DNA of 64,000 bases. It comes from Propioniciclava soli. Lineage in GTDB: Bacteria > Actinomycetota > Actinomycetes > Propionibacteriales > Propionibacteriaceae. A model generated the notes under the pieces. The model did not search any database. It was not told where the DNA came from and saw nothing but the letters and a program-made list of their open reading frames with translations. Below, piece by piece: positions 26,157 to 34,911 of the stretch (position 1 is the stretch's first letter; each line of letters opens with the position of its first letter). The translations under genes and the position numbers were made by a program. The stretch is taken from NCBI RefSeq assembly GCF_014858005.1, contig NZ_JACYOT010000004.1:248001-312000 (forward strand). Reading direction: 5' to 3'.

Positions 26157-27497
26157 TCAGGCGGCGTCGGGGCCCAGGACGACGGGGTTCCAGCCGGCCG
26201 CACGGATCGGCGCGGCGAGCGCCGCGGCGTCCCCGACGACGACGAGCGTGCCGCCGTCCGGGCGCACCAGCTCGTGGGCGGCGCGGGTGGCATCCTCCGG
26301 GGTGACGCTGCGCCACCGGTCCAACTGGAGGTCGATGAAGTTCGGCCCGAGGCCGGCGCCCAGCAGGGTGACGACCGCGTCGGTGAGGCCACCGGCGGTC
26401 GCGTAGCGCAGGGGGGTGACGCCGACCAGGTAGTCGCGCGCCCGGGCCACCTCGGCCGCCGTGATCGGAGCCGCGCCCACGTCCAGGAGGGGCCCGAGGA
26501 GCTCCAGCGTCGGCCCGACGACCTCGTTGCGGAAGGAACCGTGGGTGGTCGTGAACCCGCCCCCGCGCTGCGGCGAGCTCATCAGCCCCGCCCCATAGGT
26601 GAACCCGCGTTCCTCGCGCAGCACCTTGTTCAACCGGCTGAGGTAGGCCCCACCCAGGGCGTGGGAGGCGATTTGCAGGGCGAACCAGCGCGGATCGAGC
26701 CGATCCACGGTGAACCAGCCCCACCGGATGTCCGCCTGCACCGACCCGGGCCGGTCGAGCAGGAACGCGCCGGGTTGACCGGGGCGCAGCGTCTCGTGCA
26801 GCGGGGCCGGCTGCCCGGGGTTCTGCCAAGGCGCGAACGCCGCCAGGAGGGCGTCGAGGCCCGCTGCGGGAAAGTCGCCGGCCACCACCAGCGTCGCCCC
26901 CCTCGGGCCGTACCAGCGGGCATGGTGGGCGCGGGCGTCCGCCCCGGTGACGGCCGTGACCGTGCCGCGCTCGCCCGCGGCCAGCCGCTGGGCGCGGTTG
27001 GACGGGGCCAGCACCGCGTGGCGCAGCCCCAGGCTGGCCCGGTCGGAGGACGAGGCCAGCAGCTGGTCGAGGTGGGCGAGCCGCAGGCGGGCGTGCCGGG
27101 CGATGTCATCGTCGCCGAGCTGCGGTGCCATCACGGCTTCGGCGAACAGGGGGGCGGCGTCCGCCAACCGAGCCCCAGGCACGTCGAGGTGGACGACGGT
27201 GTGGGTGTGGGCGGCGGTGGCGCCGATCAGGGCCCCACAGGCCTCCACCGCGTCGGCGAAGGTGGTGCCGGGGTGGAGCGCGGTGCCCTGGTCGAGGGTT
27301 GCGGCCACGAGCGCGGCGACGCCCTCCCGGTCGGCGGGCTCGCTGGTCAGCGGGGCGTCGAGCACGAGCGCTGCGGAGACGACGTACTGGCCCGGACGGT
27401 CGTACACCAGCACCTGCAGGCCGTTGTCGAGGCGCAGGGCGCGGCCGGGCGGCAGCGACCAGCGGCGCGGCGCGCGGATGCGGGGGCGTCCGACCAT
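26157..27497 (-). CDS. M16 family peptidase-like protein, non-catalytic subunit
   Basis: 446 residues with the M16 (pitrilysin/processing peptidase) fold. The N-terminal half lacks the HxxEH zinc motif; the matching place reads GVAALVAATLDQGT. The C-terminal half keeps the Arg/Tyr signature VLREERGFTYGAGLM near 295. This is typical of the inactive partner of a two-chain M16 peptidase. The ATG overlaps the stop of the upstream active M16 gene (ATGA), so the two are made together and probably form a heterodimer. Confidence 0.88.
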   Translation of the reverse strand: MVGRPRIRAPRRWSLPPGRALRLDNGLQVLVYDRPGQYVVSAALVLDAPLTSEPADREGVAALVAATLDQGTALHPGTTFADAVEACGALIGATAAHTHTVVHLDVPGARLADAAPLFAEAVMAPQLGDDDIARHARLRLAHLDQLLASSSDRASLGLRHAVLAPSNRAQRLAAGERGTVTAVTGADARAHHARWYGPRGATLVVAGDFPAAGLDALLAAFAPWQNPGQPAPLHETLRPGQPGAFLLDRPGSVQADIRWGWFTVDRLDPRWFALQIASHALGGAYLSRLNKVLREERGFTYGAGLMSSPQRGGGFTTTHGSFRNEVVGPTLELLGPLLDVGAAPITAAEVARARDYLVGVTPLRYATAGGLTDAVVTLLGAGLGPNFIDLQLDRWRSVTPEDATRAAHELVRPDGGTLVVVGDAAALAAPIRAAGWNPVVLGPDAA

Positions 27498-28792
27498 CAG
27501 GACCCCCCTCCCAGGGCGCCCCGGTGGTACTCCAGCACGGCGCGCTGGCTGCTGGCGAGGTGGGCGCGGGCGGCGTCGCGCACCTCGTCGGGCCCGAGTG
27601 AGGCGATGTCGGCGAGGCGACGGTTGATCCGATCCGGGTCATCGAACTGGAGCATGCTCGCGCTGATGAGGTCGGCGCGCGCCTCCACGCGGCAGCACTC
27701 GGCCAGCCAGGCTCGCTCGTATTGGACGCGCACGCGCGCGAGTTCGGCCTCGCTGGGCCCCTCGTCGCACAGCCGGTCGACCTCGTCGCAGAAGGACGCC
27801 TCGATGGTTGCGAGGTCCGCGCCCTCGAGCGCGCGGGCCAGCGCGAACCCCAGGGAGTTGCCCCGGGCGAGGCCGATGACGCCCGAGCCGGCGGCCGAGC
27901 AGGTGGCATCGGTCCGGACGAGCCGGCGGTGCAGGCGTGAGGTGTCCGACCCGCCCAGCACCTCCAGCGCGAGCTCGACCGCGTCGCTGGTCCGCGAGCC
28001 GAGCGCCGGCGTCCGCCAGGCGACATAGAGCGTGGAGGCCGGGACCGGCGCGACCGTGGTGGCCCGCGGCACCCCGCTGTGCGGCGGCAGCGGCTCGGCG
28101 CGGCGCCGCGGGGGCAGCGGCCGCGCCGGCACGTCACCGAAGCAGGCGCGGGCCCGTGCGATGCCGTCGGCGGGCTCGATGTCGCCCACCAGCGTCAGCA
28201 CGGCGTTGCCCGGGGCGTACCATCGCGTGAAGAACGCGTGCGCGTCCTCGAGTGAGGCCGCATCCAGATCGTCCATCGACCCGATGACCGGGTGCGCGTA
28301 CGGGTGGTCGGGGGGGAACGACAGGGCCAGGAGGCGCTCGATGAGATCGCCGTACGGGGCGTTGTCGTAGCGCTGCCGCTTCTCCTCCTTCACCACGTCG
28401 CGCTGGTTGTCGAGATTCTCCTGGGTGAGGGCCGGCAGGAGGCGACCCATCCGGTCGGCCTCGAGCCAGAGGGCCAGGTCGAGGACGCCCGTGGGGACGG
28501 TCTCGAAGTAGTTGGTGCGGTCGAACCAGGTCGTCGCATTGCAGGTGGCCCCCGCCGTCTGCAGCAGGTTGAGGTGCTCGCCGCTGGCGACGCGCTCCGA
28601 GCCCTGGAACATGACGTGCTCGAACAGGTGGGCCAGGCCCGTGCTCCCGGCCTCCTCGTCGCGCGATCCGACGTCGTACCACAGGTTCACCGCGACGACC
28701 GGGGTGGCATGGTCGGGGCTCACCACCACCCGCAGGCCGTTGGGGAGGGTTGCGGTGTGGATGGGGTAGCCGAGGCGCGCGGGAACCGTCAT
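27497..28792 (-). CDS. M16 family zinc peptidase, catalytic subunit
   Basis: 431 residues. Inverted zinc motif HLFEH at 55-59 with a downstream glutamate near 136 (VVKEEKRQRYDN), as in active M16 peptidases. It degrades or processes short peptides; the actual substrate is unknown. It starts MTVPARLGYP, 3 bp after the stop of the Pro/Thr-rich surface protein gene, and overlaps the inactive partner downstream. No signal peptide is visible, so it is probably cytosolic. Confidence 0.9.
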   Translation of the reverse strand: MTVPARLGYPIHTATLPNGLRVVVSPDHATPVVAVNLWYDVGSRDEEAGSTGLAHLFEHVMFQGSERVASGEHLNLLQTAGATCNATTWFDRTNYFETVPTGVLDLALWLEADRMGRLLPALTQENLDNQRDVVKEEKRQRYDNAPYGDLIERLLALSFPPDHPYAHPVIGSMDDLDAASLEDAHAFFTRWYAPGNAVLTLVGDIEPADGIARARACFGDVPARPLPPRRRAEPLPPHSGVPRATTVAPVPASTLYVAWRTPALGSRTSDAVELALEVLGGSDTSRLHRRLVRTDATCSAAGSGVIGLARGNSLGFALARALEGADLATIEASFCDEVDRLCDEGPSEAELARVRVQYERAWLAECCRVEARADLISASMLQFDDPDRINRRLADIASLGPDEVRDAARAHLASSQRAVLEYHRGALGGGS

Positions 28793-28795
28793 GCC

Positions 28796-30166
28796 TCAGG
28801 GGGTCGGCCGTCGCAGGGGTGGGGCGAGCGCGAGCAGGAGGCCGGCGATGACGATGCCGCCGCTCAGCACGGGCATGAGGGGTGAGTTCGCGAACTGGTC
28901 CGGGAGGGAGCCGGGGGCGGCCGGGCCCCCCGGCGGCAGGCTGGGGGTCGTGGCCACGGTGGTGGGCGCCGGGGAGTCGGTGGGGGCAGGAGCGGGGGAA
29001 GCCGGGGTGGCCGGTGCGGGAGCGGTCCCCTCGTCGACGGGGGCCGGTGCGGGCGCCGGGGTCGGCTCCTGGGCGTCCGGCTCGGGGGAGGTGGGCAGAG
29101 CCGGATCGGGCGTGCGGGGATCCTGCGGCACGGATGTGGTCGGGGCCGGTGCGGGCGCGACGCCCTGGGTGGTGACCGGGGGTGGCGCCGCGGTGGTCGG
29201 CGCCGGGTCCGGGGGCCGGGGGGTCACCGTCGGGGTGGGCTGCGGGGGCTCGGGCTCGGGATCGATCACGGACGGTGACGGGCAGTCGCTGACCAGGGTC
29301 AGGAGGCCGTCGCGGGGAGTGGAATCGTTGTCACTCCAGCCCTCACCGGCGATCCAGTGCGCCTGGACCTTCAGGTGGGTCGGGGGGGTGGGGCCGCACT
29401 GCACCCCGGCCCAGACGCGCAACCCCGTTGCCGCGCCGGCGATGCGGACGGTGCGTCCGATCAGGTCGCTGTGGCCGGTGATCGTGCGGACGTCGCTGCT
29501 GAGCGCGCCGGAGGCGCGCGCGCACAGCTCCTGGGCGTCCAGGGCGGCGCACACCCGGAAATCGACCACGGCCCGCGCGAGCTCGTCGCCGTCGCGGTCG
29601 ATGACCGTGACCTGCGGCCACTCCTGGGCGGGGTCGAGACCCGCCGGCGGGCCGATCGCGATCGCCACCCCGGTTCGAGGATCCTCCACCGGGATGGCCA
29701 GCTGGGCCGACGGACGCGCGACGAAGTCCCCGCCCAGCTCAGCCCCAGCGTCGGGCTCGGGGGTCTGCGTGGGCTCGGCCTCCGGCTCCGGCTTCGGCTC
29801 ACCGTCCCCGGGGGACGCAGGGCGCCCCGGGTCGGGCTGCGCCGACGTCGTGGGGCTGGCGGGTGTGGGGGTGGGTGCAGGCGTCGGTGGCGAGGTCGTG
29901 CTGGCGGGCGTGGGGACGTGCTTGGGGGAGGGCGCACGCGCGGGGTCGACCGTGGGCGTCGGCTCGGGCGTGGGGGAGGGGGAGGGCGTGGGTGAGGAAG
30001 CCGACTCGTCCGTGGTGGGGCTGGTGGGGGCGGCAGCGGTGAGGGGGGGCGTCGGCTCGGTGCCGGCCGCCAGAACGGGCGCGGCAACACAGAACGCGCC
30101 GCACGCGGCAAGCGTCGACGAAGCCAGCAGAACCCGCGTGCGGGTACGTGCCTTTGCCCCAGTCAC
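28796..30166 (-). CDS. Secreted Pro/Thr-rich surface protein with C-terminal anchor
   Basis: 456 residues, function not recognised. An N-terminal signal peptide (RVLLASSTLAACGAFCVAAPVLAA) is followed by a Pro/Thr/Ser/Glu-rich stalk (about 35-150). A compact domain of about 140 residues with paired cysteines follows (RVCAALDAQELCARA; VQCGPTPPTHLKV; LVSDCPSP). Then come a second Pro-rich stalk and a C-terminal hydrophobic helix ending LAPPLRRPTP. No LPxTG sortase motif sits in the right place. The start is a GTG. It lies 3 bp upstream of the M16 pair, so all three may be one operon. Confidence 0.75.
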   Translation of the reverse strand: MTGAKARTRTRVLLASSTLAACGAFCVAAPVLAAGTEPTPPLTAAAPTSPTTDESASSPTPSPSPTPEPTPTVDPARAPSPKHVPTPASTTSPPTPAPTPTPASPTTSAQPDPGRPASPGDGEPKPEPEAEPTQTPEPDAGAELGGDFVARPSAQLAIPVEDPRTGVAIAIGPPAGLDPAQEWPQVTVIDRDGDELARAVVDFRVCAALDAQELCARASGALSSDVRTITGHSDLIGRTVRIAGAATGLRVWAGVQCGPTPPTHLKVQAHWIAGEGWSDNDSTPRDGLLTLVSDCPSPSVIDPEPEPPQPTPTVTPRPPDPAPTTAAPPPVTTQGVAPAPAPTTSVPQDPRTPDPALPTSPEPDAQEPTPAPAPAPVDEGTAPAPATPASPAPAPTDSPAPTTVATTPSLPPGGPAAPGSLPDQFANSPLMPVLSGGIVIAGLLLALAPPLRRPTP

Positions 30167-30222
30167 CGGCGCCTCGACCCCCGAGTCTCTCGTCCACCCC
30201 AGACGTACACATGTGCCCGCCC

Positions 30223-30251
30223 AGCCTAAGTCCCCGCGATGTTGGTGTCGT
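30223..30251 (-). promoter_or_regulatory. Candidate promoter of surface protein/M16 operon
   Basis: On the minus strand TAGGCT (30228-30223) lies 17 nt after ACGACA (30251-30246), leaving a leader of about 50 nt before the GTG. The -35 part falls inside the left arm of the dyad at 30239-30276. Confidence 0.35.
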
Positions 30252-30276
30252 TCACCCCCACGGGGGACACCGACAT
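30239..30276. repeat. Imperfect dyad (10 of 11 bp), possible operator
   Basis: ATGTTGGTGTC (30239-30249) and GACACCGACAT (30266-30276) are inverted with one mismatch, around a CCCCC/GGGGG core. It lies between the surface-protein gene and the initiator tRNA. It could be an operator or a weak terminator for the tRNA transcript. Confidence 0.45.
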
Positions 30277-30322
30277 TGCACCATGGGCACGCGGGGGAGC
30301 GGAAATTCCCTGCTCACACCGA

Positions 30323-30352
30323 AACGGCCCGCCCTGGTGGGGGCGGGCCGTT
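30323..30352 (-). terminator. Terminator downstream of initiator tRNA
   Basis: 12-bp perfect stem (30323-30334 with 30341-30352), 6-nt loop, followed on the minus strand by a short T-containing tract. It lies 10 bp past the tRNA 3' end. Confidence 0.65.
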
Positions 30353-30362
30353 CCGATCTTCG

Positions 30363-30436
30363 TAGCGGGGACAGGATTTGAACCTGTGACCTCTAGGTTA
30401 TGAGCCTAGCGAGCTACCGAGCTGCTCCACCCCGCG
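30363..30436 (-). tRNA. Initiator tRNA-fMet (CAU)
   Basis: 74 nt without an encoded CCA. It begins CGCGGGGTGGAGCAG, the hallmark of bacterial initiator tRNA, with an unpaired 1-72 position (C1, U72), the D-arm AGCAGCTCGGTAGCTC and the anticodon loop CTCATAA. The anticodon stem is CTAGG/CCTAG, so the third of the usual three G-C pairs next to the loop (29-41) is A-U here. T-arm: ACAGG TTCAAAT CCTGT. Confidence 0.95.
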
Positions 30437-30447
30437 GTGCTGGAGCA

Positions 30448-30476
30448 ACGTTACTCCCCATCCCCGCCCACACCAA
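30448..30476 (-). promoter_or_regulatory. Promoter of initiator tRNA
   Basis: On the minus strand TTGGTG (30476-30471), 17-nt spacer, TAACGT (30453-30448), with the mature tRNA starting 12 nt downstream. Confidence 0.55.
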
Positions 30477-30489
30477 ATCGGCGCGTTGA

Positions 30490-30640
30490 TGCATGCTGGA
30501 AGTGACCCCCGCGGGCCAGCCGGCCCGGCGGGGCGACAGGAGCGGGGCAAGAGCCGGGGGCCAGGAGCAGGAGGCCGGCAGCAGGGGTCCGGCAGCAGGG
30601 GGCCAGAGCAGCCGGACAGCCGGGTGGCCGGGAGCCGGCG
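30490..30640. other. Low-complexity G-rich intergenic segment
   Basis: Degenerate iterations of GGAGCAGG and CCGGCAGCAGGGG-like words between the tRNA promoter and the ABC transporter operon. No gene or clear regulatory site was seen. Confidence 0.4.
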
Positions 30641-30693
30641 CCACGTCCTGCAAGCCCCTCTCGCCGGTGCGTCGGCCGGGTCGCGCTGCACGG

Positions 30694-30699
30694 TAGGCT
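30694..30699 (+). promoter_or_regulatory. -10 box of ABC transporter operon
   Basis: TAGGCT about 36 nt before the ATG of the binding-protein gene, with AAGGAG (30725-30730) in the resulting leader. No convincing -35 was found. Confidence 0.4.
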
Positions 30700-30735
30700 G
30701 ACCGCGCTCGCCACGCTCTCGTCCAAGGAGATCAC

Positions 30736-32295
30736 ATGGCCCCGTCAGCGCCCCAGGATCCGGTGCGGTTCTCCCGCCGGTCGCTGCCCCTGGTCGCCGG
30801 CATCATCGCCGCGGCCACGGCGTCAGCGTGCTCCGCCCGCCCGTCGGAGTCACCGGCCCCGGGCCAGACGTCCGCGCCCGGAGCCGGCGGTCGCACCTTG
30901 GTCATCGGCGCGACCGCCGAGCCGCCGACGCTCGACCCCACCGCCAGCCCCGCCGCGGCGATCCCGCAGGCGCTGCTGTACAACGTGTACGAGACGCTGC
31001 TGCGGGTGGACGCCGAGGGCGCGCTCCGGCCGCTGCTCGCTCAACGGTGGGACCTGACGCCGGACCGGCTCACCTACACCTTCACCCTCAACCCGGCCGC
31101 GCACTTCTCCGACGGCAGCCCCGTCACCGCGGAGGCGGTGGCGCAGAACATCGACCGGATTCGCACCGATCCCGGCATCGCGTCCCGGCTCAAGGGCGTC
31201 ATGGCCGTGGTGGAGGAGGTGACCGCGGTCGACGCCGGGACGCTCCAGGTGCGGCTCGCGCGGCCGTCCAACCTGTGGCTGTACGAGATGTCCTCCACGC
31301 CGGGGGTCGTGATCAATCCCGCCGGCTTCGGTGGCGCCGCGAGCGCCACCGCCGGCTCGGGGCCCTTCACGGTCACGCGCTGGACGCCGGGGGACGCCAT
31401 CGTCATGGCCCGCAACGAGAACTACTGGGGCACCCCGGCCAACTTCGACGAGGTGACGATTCGCTACATCCTCGACGCCAACGCACTCAACGCCGCGATG
31501 CTGTCGGGGCAGATCGACGTCATCGCCAACCTGCAGGCGCCCGACGCGCTGCCCCAGTTCGCCGACCCGGCGCGCTTCACCGTGGTGGAAGGGACGACCA
31601 ACGGCGAGGTGGTGCTGGGCGTCAACAACGCCAACCCCGTGCTCGCCGACCCCCGCGTGCGCAAGGCGCTCACGATGGCGATCGACAAGCGGGCGTTGGT
31701 GGACACGGTGTGGGCCGGCAAGGGCACGGTCATTGGCACCATGTCGGTGCCGACCGACCCCTACTACGAGGACCTCTCCGGCCTCCACGCCTATGATCCC
31801 GACGCGGCCCGGGCGCTGCTCGCCGAGGCGGGCCACCCCGCCCTGACCCTGCGGCTGCGCCCCGCCGCGCTGCCGTACGCCACCCGCGCCGCCCAGTTCG
31901 TGGCGAGCCAGCTGGCCGCGGTCGGCGTCACTGCCCAGGTCGAGGAGGTGCAGTTCCCCGCCCGCTGGATCGAGACGGTGTACGGCAACGCCGACTACGA
32001 CCTCACCATCGTCTCCCACGTGGAGGCCCGCGACCTCATCACGTTCGCCAACCCCGACTACTACTGGCGTTACGCCAACCCCGAGTTCGACGCGCTCGTC
32101 AGGGCCGCCGACGAGGCCGACCCGGCGGACTACGTCGACGGCATGCGCGCCGCGGCCCGCTTCCTGGGCGAGGACGCCGCCGCGATCTGGCTGTTCGTCC
32201 TGCCGAACCTCGTCATCACCCGAGCCGGGATCACCGGCGTCCCGCCCAATGCCACGACCCTGTCGTTCGACGTCACCACCATGGCGAGCGCCTGA
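30736..32295 (+). CDS. ABC transporter substrate-binding lipoprotein, family 5 (peptide/nickel type)
   Basis: 519-residue extracytoplasmic solute-binding protein of the oligopeptide/dipeptide/nickel family. The N-terminus has twin arginines (SRRSLPLV) followed by a hydrophobic stretch and a lipobox ending at Cys32 (ATASAC), so it may be a Tat-exported lipoprotein. The family regions GATAEPPTLDPTASPAAAI, YNVYETLL and DPRVRKALTMAIDKRALVD are present. The ATG has AAGGAG 5 nt upstream. It is the first gene of a five-gene transport operon. The ligand cannot be told from sequence: a peptide, an opine or nickel are all possible. Confidence 0.9.
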   Translation: MAPSAPQDPVRFSRRSLPLVAGIIAAATASACSARPSESPAPGQTSAPGAGGRTLVIGATAEPPTLDPTASPAAAIPQALLYNVYETLLRVDAEGALRPLLAQRWDLTPDRLTYTFTLNPAAHFSDGSPVTAEAVAQNIDRIRTDPGIASRLKGVMAVVEEVTAVDAGTLQVRLARPSNLWLYEMSSTPGVVINPAGFGGAASATAGSGPFTVTRWTPGDAIVMARNENYWGTPANFDEVTIRYILDANALNAAMLSGQIDVIANLQAPDALPQFADPARFTVVEGTTNGEVVLGVNNANPVLADPRVRKALTMAIDKRALVDTVWAGKGTVIGTMSVPTDPYYEDLSGLHAYDPDAARALLAEAGHPALTLRLRPAALPYATRAAQFVASQLAAVGVTAQVEEVQFPARWIETVYGNADYDLTIVSHVEARDLITFANPDYYWRYANPEFDALVRAADEADPADYVDGMRAAARFLGEDAAAIWLFVLPNLVITRAGITGVPPNATTLSFDVTTMASA

Positions 32296-32306
32296 GGTCG
32301 GCCGGA

Positions 32307-33260
32307 GTGCTGCGGACCATCGGCGTCCGGCTGGGCGTCTTCGCGCTCGGCCTGGTCGTGGCGTCCGTCGTGATCTTCGCCATCACCCAGGCCCTACCCG
32401 GTGACATCGCGCGCGTGCTGTTGGGCGACGGGGCCTCGGCCGACCAGGTCGCCGCGCGGCGGGCCCAGCTGGGGCTCGACCGTCCGCTGCCCGAGCAGTA
32501 CCTCGCCTGGGTGGGGGGCATGGTGCGGGGCGACTTCGGCCAGTCGTGGCTCTCGGGGCTGCCGGTGCGCGACCTCATCGGCCCGCGGGTCGGCGTGACC
32601 GCCTGGCTGGCCGGCCTCGGCCTGCTGCTGGCGGCGGCGATCGCCCTGCCGCTGGGCGCCCTCGCGGCGCTGAAGCGGCGGCGCTGGCCCGGCTTCCTCA
32701 CCTCGGCCCTCGCGCAGGTGGGCATGGCGGTGCCGGCCTTCTGGGCGGGCATCCTGCTGGTCGTCGTCTTCGCCATCGGGCTGCGTTGGTTGCCGGCCAA
32801 CGGCTACGTGCCGCTGCGCTCGGACCCGCTGGAGTGGGCGTCCCACCTCGTGCTGCCGGTCGTCTCGCTCGGCCTCGTGCAGGCCGCCGTGTTGATCCGC
32901 TACGTGCGTTCGGCCTTCCTGGAGGTGCTGGGGGAGGACCACTTCCGCACCGCCCGCTCCATCGGCTGGACGCCGTGGCGCGCGCTTGCCCGGCACGGCC
33001 TGCGGAACGCCGCGGTGTCGCTGGTCACGGTCATCGGGTTGCAGCTCGCGTCGGTGCTGGTGGGGGCGATCGTCATCGAGCGGGTGTTCGTGCTGCCCGG
33101 CCTGGGGTCGCTGCTGCTGACCTCGGTCATCTCCAACGACCTGGTCGTCGTGCGCGGCATCGTGATGCTGCTGGTGCTGGCGGTGTTGCTCATCAACGCG
33201 CTGGTCGACATCAGCTACGTGTTCATCGACCCGCGGCTGCGGACGGGGGCCGACCGGTGA
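32307..33260 (+). CDS. ABC transporter permease, DppB type
   Basis: 317-residue inner-membrane permease with six predicted transmembrane helices. The start is a GTG (VLRTIGVRLGVFALGLVV) 11 bp after the binding-protein stop. It has the family segment QLGLDRPLPEQYLAWVGGM before the first periplasmic loop and the cytoplasmic EAA-type loop EDHFRTARSIGWTPWRALARH near 210-230 that contacts the ATPases. Its stop overlaps the next permease start by 4 bp (GTGA), so the two permeases are made together. Confidence 0.9.
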   Translation: MLRTIGVRLGVFALGLVVASVVIFAITQALPGDIARVLLGDGASADQVAARRAQLGLDRPLPEQYLAWVGGMVRGDFGQSWLSGLPVRDLIGPRVGVTAWLAGLGLLLAAAIALPLGALAALKRRRWPGFLTSALAQVGMAVPAFWAGILLVVVFAIGLRWLPANGYVPLRSDPLEWASHLVLPVVSLGLVQAAVLIRYVRSAFLEVLGEDHFRTARSIGWTPWRALARHGLRNAAVSLVTVIGLQLASVLVGAIVIERVFVLPGLGSLLLTSVISNDLVVVRGIVMLLVLAVLLINALVDISYVFIDPRLRTGADR

Positions 33261-34069
33261 AACGCCTCGAGCTCATGATCGGCGGTGCGCTGGTGGGCCT
33301 CGTCGTGGCCATGGCCCTGGTCTCGTTCGTCTGGACGCCGTTCGACCCCACCGCCGTGCTGTCGGCCCCGCCGCTGCAGCGTCCCGGCTGGCCGCACGTG
33401 CTCGGTACGGACGGGATGGGCATCGACATCGCCAGCCGGCTGCTCGTCGGCGCCCGCTCCGCGCTGTACGTCGGCGTCATCGCCGTGGGGGTCGCCGCGC
33501 TGGTGGGGGTGCCCCTTGGCCTGCTGACGGCCCAGCTCCCGCGCGCCGCGGCCGAGGTGGTGCTGCGGGCCACCGACATCATGTACGCGTTCCCCGCGCT
33601 GCTGCTGGCCATCCTGTTCGCCAGCGCCCTCGGCGGCTCCACCGAGACGGCGATGGCCGCGATCGGCATCGCGTCCGTGCCCGCCTTCCTGCGGGTGACG
33701 CGCGCCGGTGCGGTGACGGTGCTGGCGTCCGACTTCGTGCTGGCGGCGCGCTCCTGCGGCACGTCGCGCCCGGCCATCACCGTGCGCCACGTGCTGCCCA
33801 ACGTGGCCCCGCTGATCGGGGTGCAGGCATCGGTGTCGTTCGCGCTCGCGATTCTCGCCGAGGCGGCCCTGAGCTACCTGGGGTTGGGCACCCCGCCCAC
33901 CACCCCGTCGTGGGGGCGGATGCTGCTGGACGCCCAGACCTTCCTCTTCAGCGACCCCCTGCAGGCGTGGTGGCCGGGCGTGGCGATCGCGGTGGCGGTG
34001 CTGGGGTTCAACCTGGTGGGCGACGGGCTGCGCGACTTTCTCGACCCGCGGCTGGCGGAGGTGGCATGA
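33257..34069 (+). CDS. ABC transporter permease, DppC type
   Basis: 270-residue second permease of the same transporter. It is GTG-started with a 4-bp overlap to the first permease. The signature LGTDGMGIDIASRLLVGARSA near the N-terminus and the EAA-type loop RSCGTSRPAITVRHVLPNV near 165-185 are present, followed by EAALSYLGLGTPPTTPSWG. About six helices. It is slightly short at the N-terminus compared with typical DppC (around 300 residues), which often carry an extra cytoplasmic leader. Confidence 0.9.
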   Translation: MKRLELMIGGALVGLVVAMALVSFVWTPFDPTAVLSAPPLQRPGWPHVLGTDGMGIDIASRLLVGARSALYVGVIAVGVAALVGVPLGLLTAQLPRAAAEVVLRATDIMYAFPALLLAILFASALGGSTETAMAAIGIASVPAFLRVTRAGAVTVLASDFVLAARSCGTSRPAITVRHVLPNVAPLIGVQASVSFALAILAEAALSYLGLGTPPTTPSWGRMLLDAQTFLFSDPLQAWWPGVAIAVAVLGFNLVGDGLRDFLDPRLAEVA

Positions 34070-34911
34070 GCGCCCTGCTGGAGATCACCGACCTGACCGT
34101 GGCGTTCGGACGCCGCCCACCGGCCCTGCGTGGGGTCGACCTCGTGGTCGAGGACGGTCAGCGGCTCGGCCTGATCGGGGAGTCCGGCTCGGGCAAGACG
34201 GTGACGGCGCTGGCCGTCATGGGGCTGCTGCCGGACACGGCACGCGTCCGCGGATCGATCCGGTTGGGTGGCCGGGAGCTGGTGGGGTTGCGCGACAAGG
34301 AGATGGCCCGCCTGCGCGGCGATCTGGTGAGCATGATCTTCCAGGAGCCCATGACGGCGCTCGACCCGACGATGCGTGCCGGCCGCCAGGTGGCGGAGGC
34401 GTTCCGGCTGCACCGCGGCGCGGACGCCGGCCGCGCGCGCGAGGCGGTGCTTGCCATGCTCACCGCCGTCGGCTTCACCGATGCGGCGCGGCTCGCCGAC
34501 TCCTACCCCCACCAGCTCTCCGGGGGCCAGCGCCAGCGGGTGATGACGGCGATGGCCCTGATCAACTCGCCACGGCTGGTGCTCTGCGACGAGCCGACGA
34601 CGGCGCTCGACGTCACCGTGCAGGCCACGGTGTTGCGCGTGCTCGATGAGGTCTTGGACGCCGAGGGTGCGGCCTGCCTGTTCATCAGTCACGACCTGGC
34701 GGTGGTGTCCCAACTCTGCTCCGACGTGGCGGTGATGCTGGAGGGGGCGGTCGTCGAGCGGGGGAGCGCCCAGCAGGTGTTCGACGCCCCCGCCCACGCC
34801 TACACCGCCGGGTTGGTCGCCACCTCCCGGCTCGACCTGGTGGTACCCGGCTCGCGGTTGCCGACGGTGGCCGACCACGTCGGACGCGCCCGGAGCCGAG
34901 GGCCGCGATGA
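34066..34911 (+). CDS. ABC transporter ATP-binding protein, DppD type
   Basis: 281-residue ATPase. Walker A GESGSGKT near 39-46, Q-loop IFQEPMTALDP, signature LSGGQRQRVMTAMAL, Walker B LVLCDEPTTALDVTVQ, switch His in FISHDLAVV, and the C-terminal HAYTAGLVAT of oligopeptide-type ATPases. It starts at an ATG overlapping the permease stop (ATGA) and ends overlapping the next ATPase start. It energises the transporter as a heterodimer with the next product. Confidence 0.92.
   Translation: MSALLEITDLTVAFGRRPPALRGVDLVVEDGQRLGLIGESGSGKTVTALAVMGLLPDTARVRGSIRLGGRELVGLRDKEMARLRGDLVSMIFQEPMTALDPTMRAGRQVAEAFRLHRGADAGRAREAVLAMLTAVGFTDAARLADSYPHQLSGGQRQRVMTAMALINSPRLVLCDEPTTALDVTVQATVLRVLDEVLDAEGAACLFISHDLAVVSQLCSDVAVMLEGAVVERGSAQQVFDAPAHAYTAGLVATSRLDLVVPGSRLPTVADHVGRARSRGPR

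Noticed and set aside
28796..30166. Sortase anchoring of the Pro/Thr-rich surface protein through LPPGG
   Set aside because: The sequence is LPPGG, not LPxTG, and is not placed directly before the hydrophobic helix. A simple membrane anchor fits better.
30490..30640. Small open frames in the G-rich region between tRNA-fMet and the ABC operon
   Set aside because: Low-complexity composition, no start signals and no family resemblance.
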